Positions 11,296 through 22,189 are shown, counted from the first letter of the stretch. The stretch is 64,000 nucleotides of DNA from Owenia fusiformis (GCA_903813345.2 CAIIXF020000010.1:33097425-33161424); one strand, 5' to 3'. Program-made: numbers and translations. Notes: a model not told the origin generated them from the sequence alone.

Positions 11296-11790
11296 TTGAT
11301 TCAATCAAGCAAGCCAATGGTATTTGTTCAAAACTTGAACAATAAATTCATATTAAGTATAAATAAAATGTCAGCTCAGAATTTGCTCAATTGGATTAAC
11401 AAAAGCATTAAAAAAGATCACATCAATGTCAAAGTTGGGGGTGATCATGGAGGATCTTCTTTTAAGATGTCATGCCAAATTCCCAACACAGTTGGGTTTA
11501 CCCGTTTCAATGCAAAGGACTCTCGGCCGAACCTTAGATTGCACTTAGATACAGCAGCCAAATTTCATGTCTCAATGGACAGAAATGGGAGGATAAAACA
11601 ATTCATGCATTTCAGTTTGGTGATTTTGCTATCCTAGCAACATTTATTGGCATTATGGGGACTAATGGCTGCCATTACTGCCTGTGGTGTGAGATATCAT
11701 CTAGAGATTTAGGGATACCACTGTCTGTCAGGGGTAAATTACCAAAAACAACATTAGAGAATATGAAAAAAAAACATCATGAATTATATT
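11296..11790 (+). pseudogene. Decayed ORF of a GGDHGG...CLWC-type invertebrate repeat protein
   Basis: The first frame (to 11637) contains VKVGGDHGGSSFKMSCQIPN and RFNAKDSRPNLRLHLD. After about residue 98 the similarity moves to another frame, which reads FQFGDFAILATFIGIMGTNG and then CHYCLWCE. This combination recalls a recurrent family of uncharacterised, multi-copy proteins in cnidarians, lancelets and other marine invertebrates that is probably transposon-encoded; I make that link from memory and no name is certain. The frameshift near 11590-11600, the absence of a proper ATG and the missing C-terminal half mark it as dead. The flanking direct repeats at 9556 and 11800 could be part of the same element. 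Confidence 0.5.
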
Positions 11791-11799
11791 AGCTGAAAT

Positions 11800-12232
11800 T
11801 ATAGGCTGAAACAGGCGCGTGAATAAAAGTTGGAGGGATAAGCATGGAAACACAAGATGAGAATAGTAAAATAAAATAAAACTGATGAAATTCCATGTGC
11901 ATTAAATGAGAACTAGTCATAACCTCCACACCTGGACATCAAGCATTTTCAAGTCCTGGGAAATGGATGGTCAATCCCTTAGTCCAATAAAGGATAAGTC
12001 TGAAAAATCTTCAAAAATAAACCTGAATGTTTTACTAATAACAAGAAACAGCGTAATACAGGTGGACTAGACACCTAAAACACAAATTCACCAATCTTTT
12101 CCATGAGCTAAAACAACTCTTCCCCGAACACACTAGAAGGTAAAACATTTTGATGAAAGAGAACATGGCCTTGTTCACTCAGAATCCCTCAGATGATAGC
12201 CTAGCATACATATATTTCAATCGTGCCAATCA
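11800..12232 (+). repeat. Right copy of the 450-bp direct repeat
   Basis: Same orientation as 9556-10020. It shares blocks such as CAAGCATTTT, AATGGATGGTCAATCCCTTA and CAGAATCCCTC. It lacks about 30 bp present in the left copy after GAATAAAAGT. Confidence 0.7.
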
Positions 12233-13580
12233 GCTCGCAATAGCGTCAACCTGACAGCTTTTGATACCACCACCAGACAGCTCGCGATAGCGCAACCAAA
12301 GAGGACACTTCCAAGGGAGCGATGCCGCCCCCTATACAGGTGGAACTCCCCACAAACTTAGAACATCCCCAGATGAACACTGGAGCATTTTATAAAAGAA
12401 CATCAGGAGGGTATCCAAGACTCCGACTTAAGACTTTCTGCTGTAGTCCTGATATAAACACATTCAGATGAACTTTTGAAATTTAACTTAACATTCTGTC
12501 TCTGTACAGACTCAGATTATATTTCATTAAAGGAACAAAACTTAGATTGGTCTTTTGAAAACAGATTACCAATTATCAAGTAAGAATTATTATAATATAG
12601 ATTAGAAGGGAGAAACTGTATATTAGAGACTTTAGATGGTTACATGATTTAAAGGAATTCAATCTGAGGGATATAAAGTTCGCTTTATGTCAAGACCAAA
12701 AGACTAGGCTGAACAAAGTCAAAAATTGTCATACATAATATTGGACAAGTCCATCTTATAACCAAGGCAAATGTTTAACTTTATCATCAAATACAGCCAG
12801 TAATGATGCTAATCACCAGGAGGCTAGTGCCAGGAATGTAGGTCCAGTTTATGGACACAATATCTGAACAGAAGCATGGATGTAAACAATACAATGGGTA
12901 AATGTTAAAATGGACTTGGACCAGTAGAAAGATTGAACATTTACATTTATGTAAATAAATGAACAATTTGTGTAATTCAAATAAAATTATTTGATTATCC
13001 ATAATTTGTTTTATTAATCTTATAAGTATTACTTGAATCAGATCGATGCACGCCTCATTTTTAAAACACTGTACATCAAGAAGTGCACAAAGTGATTTTA
13101 ATGCCAAGTTTGAAATTACTGTCCTCATTTATTTGACATTTTGACAGAATACAAGTTTTTCTACCCCATTAATGCAATTGATTGAAATATGGCTCATGCC
13201 TGCAGAGCTGCAACCAAATTACAAAGCAAAACAATTTGAAAAGGATGAACAACATGTAGTTTCCAAAAGTAGGACCCGCAAGCTGGCTAATGATAAAGCA
13301 AATAGATATTAGTTTCATTACAATGGCCAAAGACATATTGATGGTGTAGCTGACCAAGATGTGTATCATTACCTGTTCCTGCTTTTGCCTGAAGTTCATT
13401 GCCCAGTTTCCTCTTCAAAGAGATCCCAGGCAAGAAATAGTTGATATCTTTTTGACCATAGACAACTCATATCACTCCAGATGATGTCAAGAATGTCACC
13501 AACAGAGAGCCATCAGAACGCAATATTGATTGTAATATTATTGTTATCTTACAACATTATCTGACAGAGGCCCACTCTCT
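12233..13580. other. No gene seen
   Basis: Contains a local near-duplicate of an AGCTCGC(A/G)ATAGCG motif (12232-12290) but no supported gene. The minus-strand frame of 113 codons at 12787-13128 has low-complexity, AT-driven composition and no recognisable domain. Confidence 0.4.
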
Positions 13581-13585
13581 GGATA

Positions 13586-13750
13586 TTATCAGTTATTACA
13601 CGTTTCAGCATGTGATAAGGGAAATATTCCACGAAAGTAAAAATTGTATCACCACGAAAGCGCAGCTTGAGTGGTGATACTTTATTACTGAGGGGAATAT
13701 TTCCCGTATCACATACGCTGAAACATGTAATGACGATTTTATCACATACT
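13586..13750. mobile_element. Palindromic foldback element, copy 1
   Basis: The left arm (TATTACACGTTTCAGCATGT, then GGGAAATATTCC) pairs with the right arm (GGAATATTTCCC ... GCTGAAACATGTAATGACG). The centre holds CACGAAAGCGCAGCTTGAGTG. A second copy lies at 60346-60510 with the same arms and centre, so it is a dispersed family, most likely a MITE. It has no coding capacity. Confidence 0.8.
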
Positions 13751-14232
13751 ATGTAGAATTTTAGTGATTTTTTCAAAGGAAATTAAGACATACTTTACTT
13801 TTTGCTATTCCACTAAATATTGGATTTAATGTAAGATATTACCTTATATATTCATTGTATAACAGAGTAATATACTATGATCAAGAGGTTTTAATACACA
13901 AATAACAAACAAAAAGGAACAAAACACATCCGTTTGCTTAAACTAGTACATGGTAAATAATTAAGATATAATGATTTTAGGACCAAGCTTCTTGATTGTA
14001 ATGCTGCAGTTATGATGAATTTAATTACATGCCACCAATAGTTGAAAGCCCATAGAGTTAACTAGAGTTAATATTTCATCCCATGCTTCAATGTTTACAT
14101 ACATGTATTCAGTTTAGTAGTGATCAGTATCTTACTGAAGGAAGATCATTAGTACATGTATAGGGTTGGATTAATGCCCTAAAACAAAATGGATTTACAT
14201 GATTCACCTTCACAAAAGACCAAGGCCTCCAA

Positions 14233-14840
14233 ACTTACTCACTTCGAGAGCCATGTTAGATTTTGAAATTTATGGCTCTCAAACGGGGAAGTGGACAGCT
14301 GATTAATAGTGACCTTTGAAATCGAATTAAGTCGATCAGCGGCCTACTTTTGTTCTCTAACTATGTTATACATCATTATCATCCTTCTGTGCAAGTATTG
14401 GAGCACTGAAGTACTTCCTTTTCGATCAAGACTTGTAATTGTTAGTCGAGTGAATGTTTTACTGCCAATTCCAATATGGCGTTTTCTGCTCGGACATTTT
14501 CGGACATTTTCGTACATTTCCGGAGGTTGTCCGAACCTAACTAATTCTCAAAATTTATTTCGTTCGTTGCGTATCTCGCTCCTAGCAAACCGCCATATTG
14601 GAAATAGGTCTAAAAAACATTCACTCGATGAACAATTTACAAGTCTTGATCAAAAAAGAAGTATTTCAGCGCTCTAATACTTACACGGATTGATGATACT
14701 GATGTAAGACACAGTTAGAGACCAAAAGTAAGCCGCTGATCGACTTAATTCGATTTCAAAGGTCACAATCATTCAGCTGTCTAAATGCTCCGTGGGAAAG
14801 CTATTATATCAAAATCCAAATAGCTTTCGCAGGAAGTAAC
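14233..14840. mobile_element. Large foldback element with arms of about 250 bp
   Basis: The left arm, 14233-14490, is matched in reverse complement by 14586-14840. Examples are TTTGAAATCGAATTAAGTCG against its complement near 14740-14760, and CAATATGGCG against CGCCATATTGG. The spacer of about 95 bp includes tandem CGGACATTTT units. Identity between arms is high with scattered indels. The 122-codon plus-strand ORF through the left arm is a shadow. Sequence like the outermost terminus (CGAGAGC...TAGATTTTGAAA...GCTCTC) appears again near 63720. Confidence 0.8.
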
Positions 14841-15432
14841 TCCAAACGACTTAGCACATCGCAATTGCTATGGAATGAACTTGTAGGGTCAAAAGAGAGA
14901 GATTGCATTCCTGCCAACTGGCTACCAACAAACAGTGTATTAATGCAGCGCTATCGCACAATGAAATCTCTTTTCCCACAGTCAACCCCTGTCCGTGAAT
15001 TTGCCACAAGGATCCACCATGAAATGGGGACTGTGTGGGAGATGGAATCAACAAAGGCCGCTGTGCAACATATTACAAGGCTACTTCAATCATGGACAAT
15101 ATTCTCATCAAATGCGCACAAGTGTCAAGCAGGATCCAGCAAATATGAAAAGTATAGAAAAATGTTAGGTGAATTATGTGATATGGCAGATGGTGATGAG
15201 GTACACCTTAAAGAAAAGATGCATATAACTAAGCTTCCAACTTGGGAACGTGACTACAAGATCTATATCAATCAAAAGTTTGGTGATAGAAAGGAGGTGA
15301 TGGAAGGAGTGGATACATTTATTAAAGCGTTTAAACCGTGTTACTGAAAGGAATGAAAAGACTGAGATAATGAAGAAAAAGCATGAGGCACAGGCCTCTC
15401 AAATCACTGCATCTACTGCAAGAAATACTGCA

Positions 15433-15786
15433 GACATTTTTGAAAATACGTGTAATGAATCGGCTGACATTGCAACAATTCAAAGTGATGATTTCCCTCC
15501 AATGAAGCCAGACATGAAAGATCACCTGTTGGATGGTAGACCGGGGGAAGTGCACCTCCATCACTTTGCTGGTGAACGGACTTGGCTCCTGTTCGACCGC
15601 TTTGATGTGGATATTTTTGAAAATACGTGTAATGAATCGGCTGACATTGCAACAATTCAAAGTGATGATTTCCCTCCAATGAAGCCAGACATGAAAGATC
15701 ACCTGTTGGATGGTAGACCGGGGGAAGTGCACCTCCATCACTTTGCTGGTGAACAGTCTTGGCTCCTGTTCGACCGCTTTGATGTG
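15433..15786 (+). repeat. 177-bp in-frame tandem duplication (59 codons, two copies)
   Basis: The segment starting GA(C/T)ATTTTTGAAAATACGTG at 15433 recurs at 15610, exactly 177 bp later. It differs at very few positions (for example GAACGGACT against GAACAGTCT). Because 177 is a multiple of three the frame continues, so the protein segment from DIFENTCNES to FDRFDV is doubled. The near identity shows the duplication is recent relative to the other damage in this ORF. Confidence 0.9.
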
Positions 15787-15843
15787 GATATCGATTGGAT
15801 CCAGCTACCAGCTCAGGAATGGCACCAATCTGCAGCTTATATG

Positions 15844-16048
15844 CAGGGCTGTCAACTTGGGACCACCTAATATGAGTGACTTACAAATGTTGGACACCTT
15901 AGTCCAAATCTGAACACTTTTGTCCAATTACCAGGTAAAATGCATATTTGCGTGACATTTTCTGTCACGCAACAAAAACTGGCGTGACTTCAAATTCTTC
16001 AGCAAATGCGTGACAAATACGCAAATTGCGGGACAGTTGACAGGCCTG
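15844..16048. mobile_element. hAT-like MITE inserted in the ORF
   Basis: Ends are CAGGGCTGTCAAC (15844) and GTTGACAGGCCTG (ending 16048), a 13-bp inverted repeat with one mismatch. It is flanked by TATATG on both sides (15838-15843, 16049-16054). CAGGG-type ends are typical of hAT elements, although hAT usually makes 8-bp target duplications and only 6 bp match here. The interior has several GCGTGAC/GTCACGC motifs. A relative lies at 44159-44411. The reading frames on the two sides are in register once one TATATG is counted, so the insertion point was inside an open frame. Confidence 0.75.
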
Positions 16049-16261
16049 TATATGATATACAAGAATCTAGTTGACTCTCTACAAAGTGTTAATGACTGCG
16101 CAGAGAGAGCGATAAAGGACTTCACAGAATTTGTGAATTATGCAAAGGATGCTGGCCGAAGAGACCGTGTTCAAATGGTGGCAAATCCTCATAGATGGCT
16201 TTTAGATTTCAAGAATTTAACTAAACAACAGATTGACAATATCGATGATTTCATTTAAATA

Positions 16262-17815
16262 TGGACTTCTATCATGGCACCATGAGAAATGATAACCCCT
16301 AATACTCCAGTATTGCATCTATACATGTAGCCCTATGGCCAATTGATGTTTTTCTGTGTATTAAAATTCTTGATCATAGTACATTATTCTGTTATATTAT
16401 GAATATATAAGGTAAAATCTTACATTAAAAAATGCCATTTTGGTTTTGGTCCGAAATGGCTGATATTTGAGGTGCAATTCCAAGAACCAATACATTATCC
16501 TAGCAATCTGAAACTTTGCAGGATTATTTTTTATGGCAAAAGGAATGGGAACCCAAATGTGCTTAGCTCTCGGGTAAAAAAGTGAAATTTCCGAACACCC
16601 TACTGGGGTGTGCAAGAGTCTGCTTCACAAGTGATAAAGAGGGTAATAACTGAACAAAGGATTAAAGGGGCAACAAAGCCTGTAGAGAGAAAATTCGAAA
16701 TATTTTTACTTTTTCTGAGCTATCAGGGCAACATTTGGCTTAACATCTTATTTGACATAGCTATTTTCTTAAAATGTGTTGATAAACTATCAATTTCAGC
16801 ATTAAGAAATGTAAATTCAGTTCTAAGCTTCTATAGAGGGAGTCCCACTTATAGATTTTTAAGATTCACCATAATTCAAGAGGAATATCAGCTGAAATAA
16901 GGTTCATCCAGGGGGTTTCTTTGGAAATAATAAAAATATATATCAGTCTTGAATAAATAACCAAACTTCAATACATTTTGACACTTGTCCATGATCGTTG
17001 AATGTACTCTGTACTCATTGTTACACCTTTAAACAAGGAACAACAAACATGCTTCACTTGCTGTTAAAGCATTTTGTGAAGTGAATAGAAATGCATCGAG
17101 TGAGAAAAAGTAAAGATGTGGACCTTTTTATATTAAGCTGAGACAATAATGCGGATTGATGCTATGCATAATATATTGAACGATGAATTCTTTATTTTAC
17201 AGGCAAATATATGATATGTATTTAACAAATGACTTAGAAACTCAGATAGGAATATTAAACAAACACATTTAGTAGAACCTAACTCCAGTGGAAAGTCAAT
17301 AATCCACAGCTTGAATTGCAACACGATTCTGACTTAACACATTCAATGATAATCAATCTTGCAAGGTGTGTACAAGGGCCGATCAAAAAGTAATAATAAA
17401 TATTCAATGATGAAAAATTTCAAACTCCTAATATTTCTGATGATGTAAATGAGAAAACAACAAAATGCATCTGCTTTGATGCAAACTTTTCTCATCACCA
17501 GTAACAACAAATGCTCAAATATCCAAAAGGACAAACTTGGAACCAGGACTCTATTTCAATTTTAAGTTTCTGGTACAAGAAGCCAAATTCATACCATGAG
17601 CTAAATAATCTGGTAAAATAAAACCTTGAGATGATATAGCAGCACTATTGAATATTCAAAGAAGAAATAGTTTAAGGTAGATCCTAATAATTTTGACCAT
17701 GTCAGTCCAACAACAACACACTCTTGCCAAATGCCTCTGCTGGTTGCAAGCATTTTTCAGGGAGCAGCAGGCTCAAAGATCCAAAAGGTCCAACATCAAA
17801 AAATAAAAAAAACAC
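16262..17815. other. No gene seen
   Basis: The 96-codon frame at 16610-16900 (CVDKLSISALRNVNSVLSF...) has no recognised domain and no splice context. The rest is AT-rich without structure that I could detect. Confidence 0.4.
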
Positions 17816-20345
17816 TGGTTCACGGTAATCAAGATGCCATGATATCAAGCCAAGTAATTGTCTAAAGACTCGAGTAAGTCAGAATGCTAAACAACATTAT
17901 AAAACTGGAAGCAGACAAAAAACGGTTTTCTTTTGGAAGACAAAATGTTTTAAAGAGAACATTTTGTTATAGCTAGCTGATGGTACCCACCATAAGCATT
18001 TCATGATGAAAAATAGGTGTACAAGGGTGTAATTTCAGGTATACTTACAACTTAAGGAACAAAAATGCATTCAATTGAACTTGTGTAATAGAATATTTTA
18101 TGTGGCATAATGAGTTGTGATTTACTTTCTCAATAGTTTCCCTGGGAAATGAGGGTATTAAAGGGAGACAAGTCTGGCTTTCTAATGGACGAAATTCAGG
18201 ATTAAAGAAAACAGTGTGTGCCCCAAAGTTCACTTTGTTCCAGATGCAATGATTTCTAGCCAAGTAATTGTCTAAAGACTCGAGTAAGTCAGAATGCTTA
18301 ACAACATATTAAAAAACTGGAAGCAGACAATCAAACAGTTTTCTTTTGGAAGACAAGTCTGGCATTCTAATGTATGAAATTCAGAATTAAATAAAACAGG
18401 AAGTATATGCCCCAAAGTTCACGGTAATCAAGATGCAATGATATCAAGCCAAGTAATTGTCTAAAGACTCGAGTAAGTCAGAATGCTTAACAACATATTA
18501 AAAAACTGGAAGCAGACAATAAAACGGTTTTCTTTTAGAAGACAAGTCTGGCATTCTAATGTATGAAATTCAGAATTAAATAAAACAGGAAGTATATGCC
18601 CCAAAGTTCACGGTAATCAAGATGCAATGATATCAAGCCAAGTAATTGTCTAAAGACTCGAGTAAGTCAGAATGCTAAACAACATTATAAAACTGGAAGC
18701 AGACAATAAAATGGTTTTCTTTTGGAAGACAAAGGGTTTTGAAGAGAACATTTAGATATAGCTAGCGGATGGTACCCACCATAAGCATTACATGATGAAA
18801 AATAGGTGAACAAGGGTGTAATTTCAGGTATACTGAGCACTTTAAAACAGAAATACATTTTATGAAACTTGTGTAAAAGAATAGAAACTTGTGTAAATAG
18901 AATATAATTTTATGTGGCATAATCAGTTGTGATTTACTTTCTCAATAGTTCCCCTGGGAAATGAGGCTATTTTAGGGAGACAAGTCTGGCATTCTAATGG
19001 ACGAAATTCAGGATTAAAGAAAACAGTGTGTGCCCCAAAGTTCACTGTGTTCCAGATGCAATGATATCTCGCCAAGTAATTGTCTAAAGACTCGAGTAAG
19101 TCAGAATGCTAAACAACATTATAAAACTGGAAGCAGACAATAAAACGGTTTTCTTTTGGAAGACAAAGGGTTTTGAACAGAACATTTAGATATAGCTAGC
19201 GGATGGTACCCACCATAAGCATTATATATATGATGAAAAATAGGTGAACAAGGGTGTAATTTCAGGTATACTGAGCACTTTAAAACAGAAATACATTTTA
19301 TGAAACTTGTGTAAAAGAATAGAAACTTGTGTAAATAGAATATAATTTTATGTGGCATAATCAGTTGTGATTTACTTTCTCAATAGTTCCCCTGGGAAAT
19401 GAGGGTATTAAAGGGAGACAAATCTGTGTTCCAGATGCAATGATATCTCGCCAAGTAATTGTCTAAAGACTCGAGTAAGTCAGAATGCTAAACAACATTA
19501 TAAAACTGGAAGCAGACAATTAAACGGTTTTCTTTTGGAAGACAAAGGGTTTTGAAGAGAACTTTTAGATGTAGCTAGCTGATGGTACCCACCATAAGCA
19601 TTACGTGATAAAAATGGGGTGTTCAAGGGTGTAATTTCAGGTATACTGACCACTTTAAAAACAGAAATGCATTCTATAGAACTTGTGTAATAGAACATTA
19701 ATGTGGCATAATGAGTTGTGATGCACTTTCTGATATAGTTCCCCTGGGAAATGAGAATATTTTAGGGAGACAAGTCTGGCATTCTAATGGACGAAATTCA
19801 GAATTAAATAAAACAGGAAGTATATGCCCCAAAGTTCACGGTAATCAAGATGCAATGATATCAAGCCAAGTAATTGTCTAAAGACTCAAGTAAGTCAGAA
19901 TGCTAAACAACATTATAAAACTGGAAGCAGACAATAAAATGGTTTTCTTTTGGAAGACAAAGGGTTTTGAAGAGAACATTTAGATATAGCTAGCGGATGG
20001 TACCCACCATAAGCATTATATGATGAAAAATAGGTGAACAAGGGTGTAATTTCAGGTATACTGAGCACTTTAAAACAGAAATACATTTTATGAAACTTGT
20101 GTAAAAGAATAGAAACTTGTGTAAATAGAATATAATTTTATGTGGCATAATCAGTTGTGATGTACTTTCTGAATAATTCCCCTGGGAAATGAGGATATTA
20201 AGGTGAGAGTTTGTCTATCTAATAGACGAAATTCAGGATTAAATAAAGCAAGAAGTGTATACCCCGAGGCATCCTGGAGAAGTCTGGAAAATTCCATGAT
20301 CTAATTAGGGTATGTATACCCCAAGGCATCTTGGGTAATCCTAGG
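17815..20345 (+). repeat. Tandem array with long (about 380-435 bp) and short (189 bp) units
   Basis: The anchor TAATTGTCTAAAGACTCGAG (or CAAG) occurs near 17861, 18271, 18460, 18649, 19083, 19462 and 19877. Long units also contain TAGCTAGCGGATGGTACCCA (and a GCTGATGG variant), CTTGTGTAAA duplications and CCCCTGGGAAATGAGG. Short units skip from the GGTTTTCTTTTGGAAGACAA block straight to TCTGGCATTCTAATG. The minus-strand ORFs of 62-79 codons in the array are shadows repeated with the unit. Confidence 0.85.
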
Positions 20346-20878
20346 ATATACTCCCCCTTAAGGTAAAGGGAACATGCAAGATTTAGTGATCAATCATGAT
20401 AAAATATCAAATGTTGTGAATTGAAAAGCTAAAGAGAACAACTAGAGTAAAGCGGATACTACAGTTTGGAAAATATTACAAAGGCTTTAAACCTGACAAG
20501 GTATCACAAAAAACAGAAATTAAACAAAATCCACACCACAAGAAAAGTAAGTAAAATAAAGAAACATTTCAATAATTATGTAATAGTACTGTATACAGGA
20601 TGTCAAATAAATATGTTCTCCCCCCTTAACTTTAACATCCACAGAATGTTGCAGAACTTTTTTGTCTGTAAGGTATCTGAATTGTTCTTTAGCACATCAA
20701 AACTTGGCTTCATGGAACAACTCTACAAGAAGTTTCAAATGACTCAACTTTGTGCACCTTTGTGCACAAAATATCATACTCTTGAAATCAAGGGGAGAAC
20801 ATGAGGTCGTTAAAGAGAATAAAACTGTCCACTTATTAATCTTATATAATCGTTGTCCTCTTGTTTATTCTGTATCAG

Positions 20879-21091
20879 AAAAAGCCAGAAGCACTTTGTA
20901 ATAAGTGCGGAAACATGATGAGGATGAACAATCTTACGCAACGCCAACCAGTTTGTCATACAAAAAAGTCCCTTTGGACTATTTAAAAATTAACTAGAGA
21001 TTCTGCTGCAAAATATGCAACAGAACATTCAAACATATAACATCACTATACAAACATGATGAGCATGTATGGAGAAAAGTTCTAAGTTTTT
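20879..21091 (+). pseudogene. Two-finger zinc-finger terminal exon with a frameshift
   Basis: An acceptor (TGTATCAG, ending 20878) is followed by a frame with LCNKCGNMMRMNNLTQ and then CH. In a second frame the sequence continues FCCKICNRTFKHITSLYKHD, EHVW, and a TAA at 21089-21091. The second finger is a good C-x2-C-x12-H-x3-H C2H2 finger. The arrangement of one imperfect finger followed by a good finger and a stop resembles the alternative C-terminal exons of BTB zinc-finger loci such as lola in insects; that comparison is inference. The two halves are in different frames, with an in-frame TAA at the end of the first and a TAG just before the second, so as given the exon is broken. Confidence 0.45.
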
Positions 21092-21537
21092 AAAATGTAT
21101 ATCTTGTACAGAAATAAATGCTATGGCAAAAATGCTATGTCCACTGCCAAAATAGTTTTGTTTGTTGTTGTCAAAATTCTGGCAAAATTCTTTTGGGAAA
21201 GTTTAGGAAAAATTTAATGGATGTGATTTTTGTTTTTGTAGATTGTTTACCTTGTGTTATTAGTAAATTAAATTAGTAAAAATTAGTAAATTATTTATCA
21301 TGTATGTAAAAAATAGAAGGATTTCTAATTCAATCAATGTAAAAATTGCACCCTTTGCTCAAGAAAATGAAATTAATAAACCAACGAATTATTATGTATT
21401 TGATGAAATTCATGCAATGAACCATAAAATTAGTATTTATTTGATGAAAGGACGATTCTCGGTTTGGAGAACGAAGTTCATCAATCTAAATGAGCATTAT
21501 CCCTGCTTCGGACAAATTTGATTTTTTACATAATATA

Positions 21538-21860
21538 TTGTATTGTATTTTGTTTACCACCAATGAAGGTGAGCAATACCTCTTGGGTATGTCCTGTATA
21601 TATACGGTCGTAATTTATCACATGGAAGATAGACCCAGAAACCCCTTCTTGAAGGAGCCCTGTGTTCTTTTATGTGCACTTATACATAGACATACAAGTA
21701 CACACCACAGCCTTTTGTACGAGTTGCGGACCACTCAGTCAAACACCCTGAAGTACTTCACGCAAACAAGCAAATTTAGTCTTGCCTGAACCGGGGATCG
21801 AATCCGGGACCTAGTGCGTAAGAGGTACCTGCGCTACCGCTGAGCTACACGGGTGGACTA
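21538..21860 (-). mobile_element. tRNA-derived SINE with target duplication
   Basis: Read on the minus strand, a tRNA-like head (21854 to 21784) is followed by a unique body of about 240 bp and an AT-rich tail (…CAAAATACAATACAAT). Both edges carry ATAATATA (near 21529-21536 and 21862-21869), as expected for a target-site duplication. The uninterrupted sister repeat at 22045-22055 shows what the site looked like without it. The 99-codon plus ORF across it is a shadow. Confidence 0.7.
21784..21854 (-). tRNA. tRNA-Lys(CTT)-like SINE head, not a functional tRNA
   Basis: On the minus strand there is an A-box-like GTAGCTCAGCGGTAGCGC, an anticodon loop CTCTTAC (U33, anticodon CTT) on a mostly paired stem, and a B-box GGATTCGATCC. 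The acceptor stem pairs at only about half of its positions, the T-stem has one mismatch and no CCA-adjacent symmetry is visible. The internal promoter looks intact, as expected for a SINE head. Confidence 0.6.
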
Positions 21861-22189
21861 ATAATATAGATTTGAATGTCTTCTTTTGAATAGTCATAAT
21901 TTAATTTGGGTAATATTTCTAGATTTTTCGCAAAAAAATATTAGCGCAGTACACTGATGAACTTCTTTCCCCAAATCGAGACTTGTATTTTATTGAATCG
22001 GTCTTTTTGAGCATTATCCCTGCTTCAGACCAATTTGTTATTTTTACATCTTGTAGATTTTTAAAAATGTCCTCTTTTGAATATTCATAGTTTAATTTGG
22101 GTAATATTACTATATTTTTCATGAAATTTTTTTTAGCCCAGGAGGCTGTTCTCCAAACCGAGAATCGTCCTTTATGCAAATAACCATAT

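Larger units (their letters stand above)
14865..16258 (+). pseudogene. Decayed ORF of an uncharacterised repeat-associated protein, interrupted by a MITE
   Basis: Pieces: 14865-15347 (PANWLPTNSVLMQRYRTMKS ... ITKLPTWERDYKIYINQKFG), continued after a frameshift near 15335 at 15370-15843 (KKKHEAQASQI ... FAGE.SWLLFDRF), then 16049-16258 (KNLVDSLQSVNDCAERAIKD ... NPHRWLLDFKNLT, stop at 16256-16258). The blocks NDCAERA and WERDYKIYINQK recall a large family of uncharacterised proteins found in many copies in arthropods and marine invertebrates; I know this pattern only from memory. Damage seen: one frameshift, a 177-bp in-frame tandem duplication, and a 205-bp insertion. The 5' end is unclear. 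Confidence 0.45.
21444..22173. mobile_element. Repeat pair with inverted outer ends, split by a SINE
   Basis: GGACGATTCTCGGTTTGGAG near 21448 is matched by its reverse complement near 22151-22171, with about 26 bp perfect. Inside are two same-orientation relatives: 21491-21530 plus 21867-21940, and 22011-22133. These share GAGCATTATCCCTGCTTC and TTTAATTTGGGTAATATT. The first is interrupted by the tRNA-like SINE. So two adjacent, partly inverted copies of one repeat are present, one of them holding a later insertion. Confidence 0.65.

Noticed and set aside
9556-12232. An LTR retrotransposon bounded by the 450-bp direct repeats.
   Set aside because: No TG...CA termini, primer-binding site, polypurine tract or target duplication seen, and the enclosed ORF has no pol motif.
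14309-14677. A 122-codon plus-strand ORF as a membrane protein gene.
   Set aside because: It runs through the left arm and spacer of a foldback element and has no independent support.
21784-21854. A functional tRNA-Lys gene.
   Set aside because: Acceptor stem is poorly paired, and the sequence is the head of a repeat with tail and target duplication.
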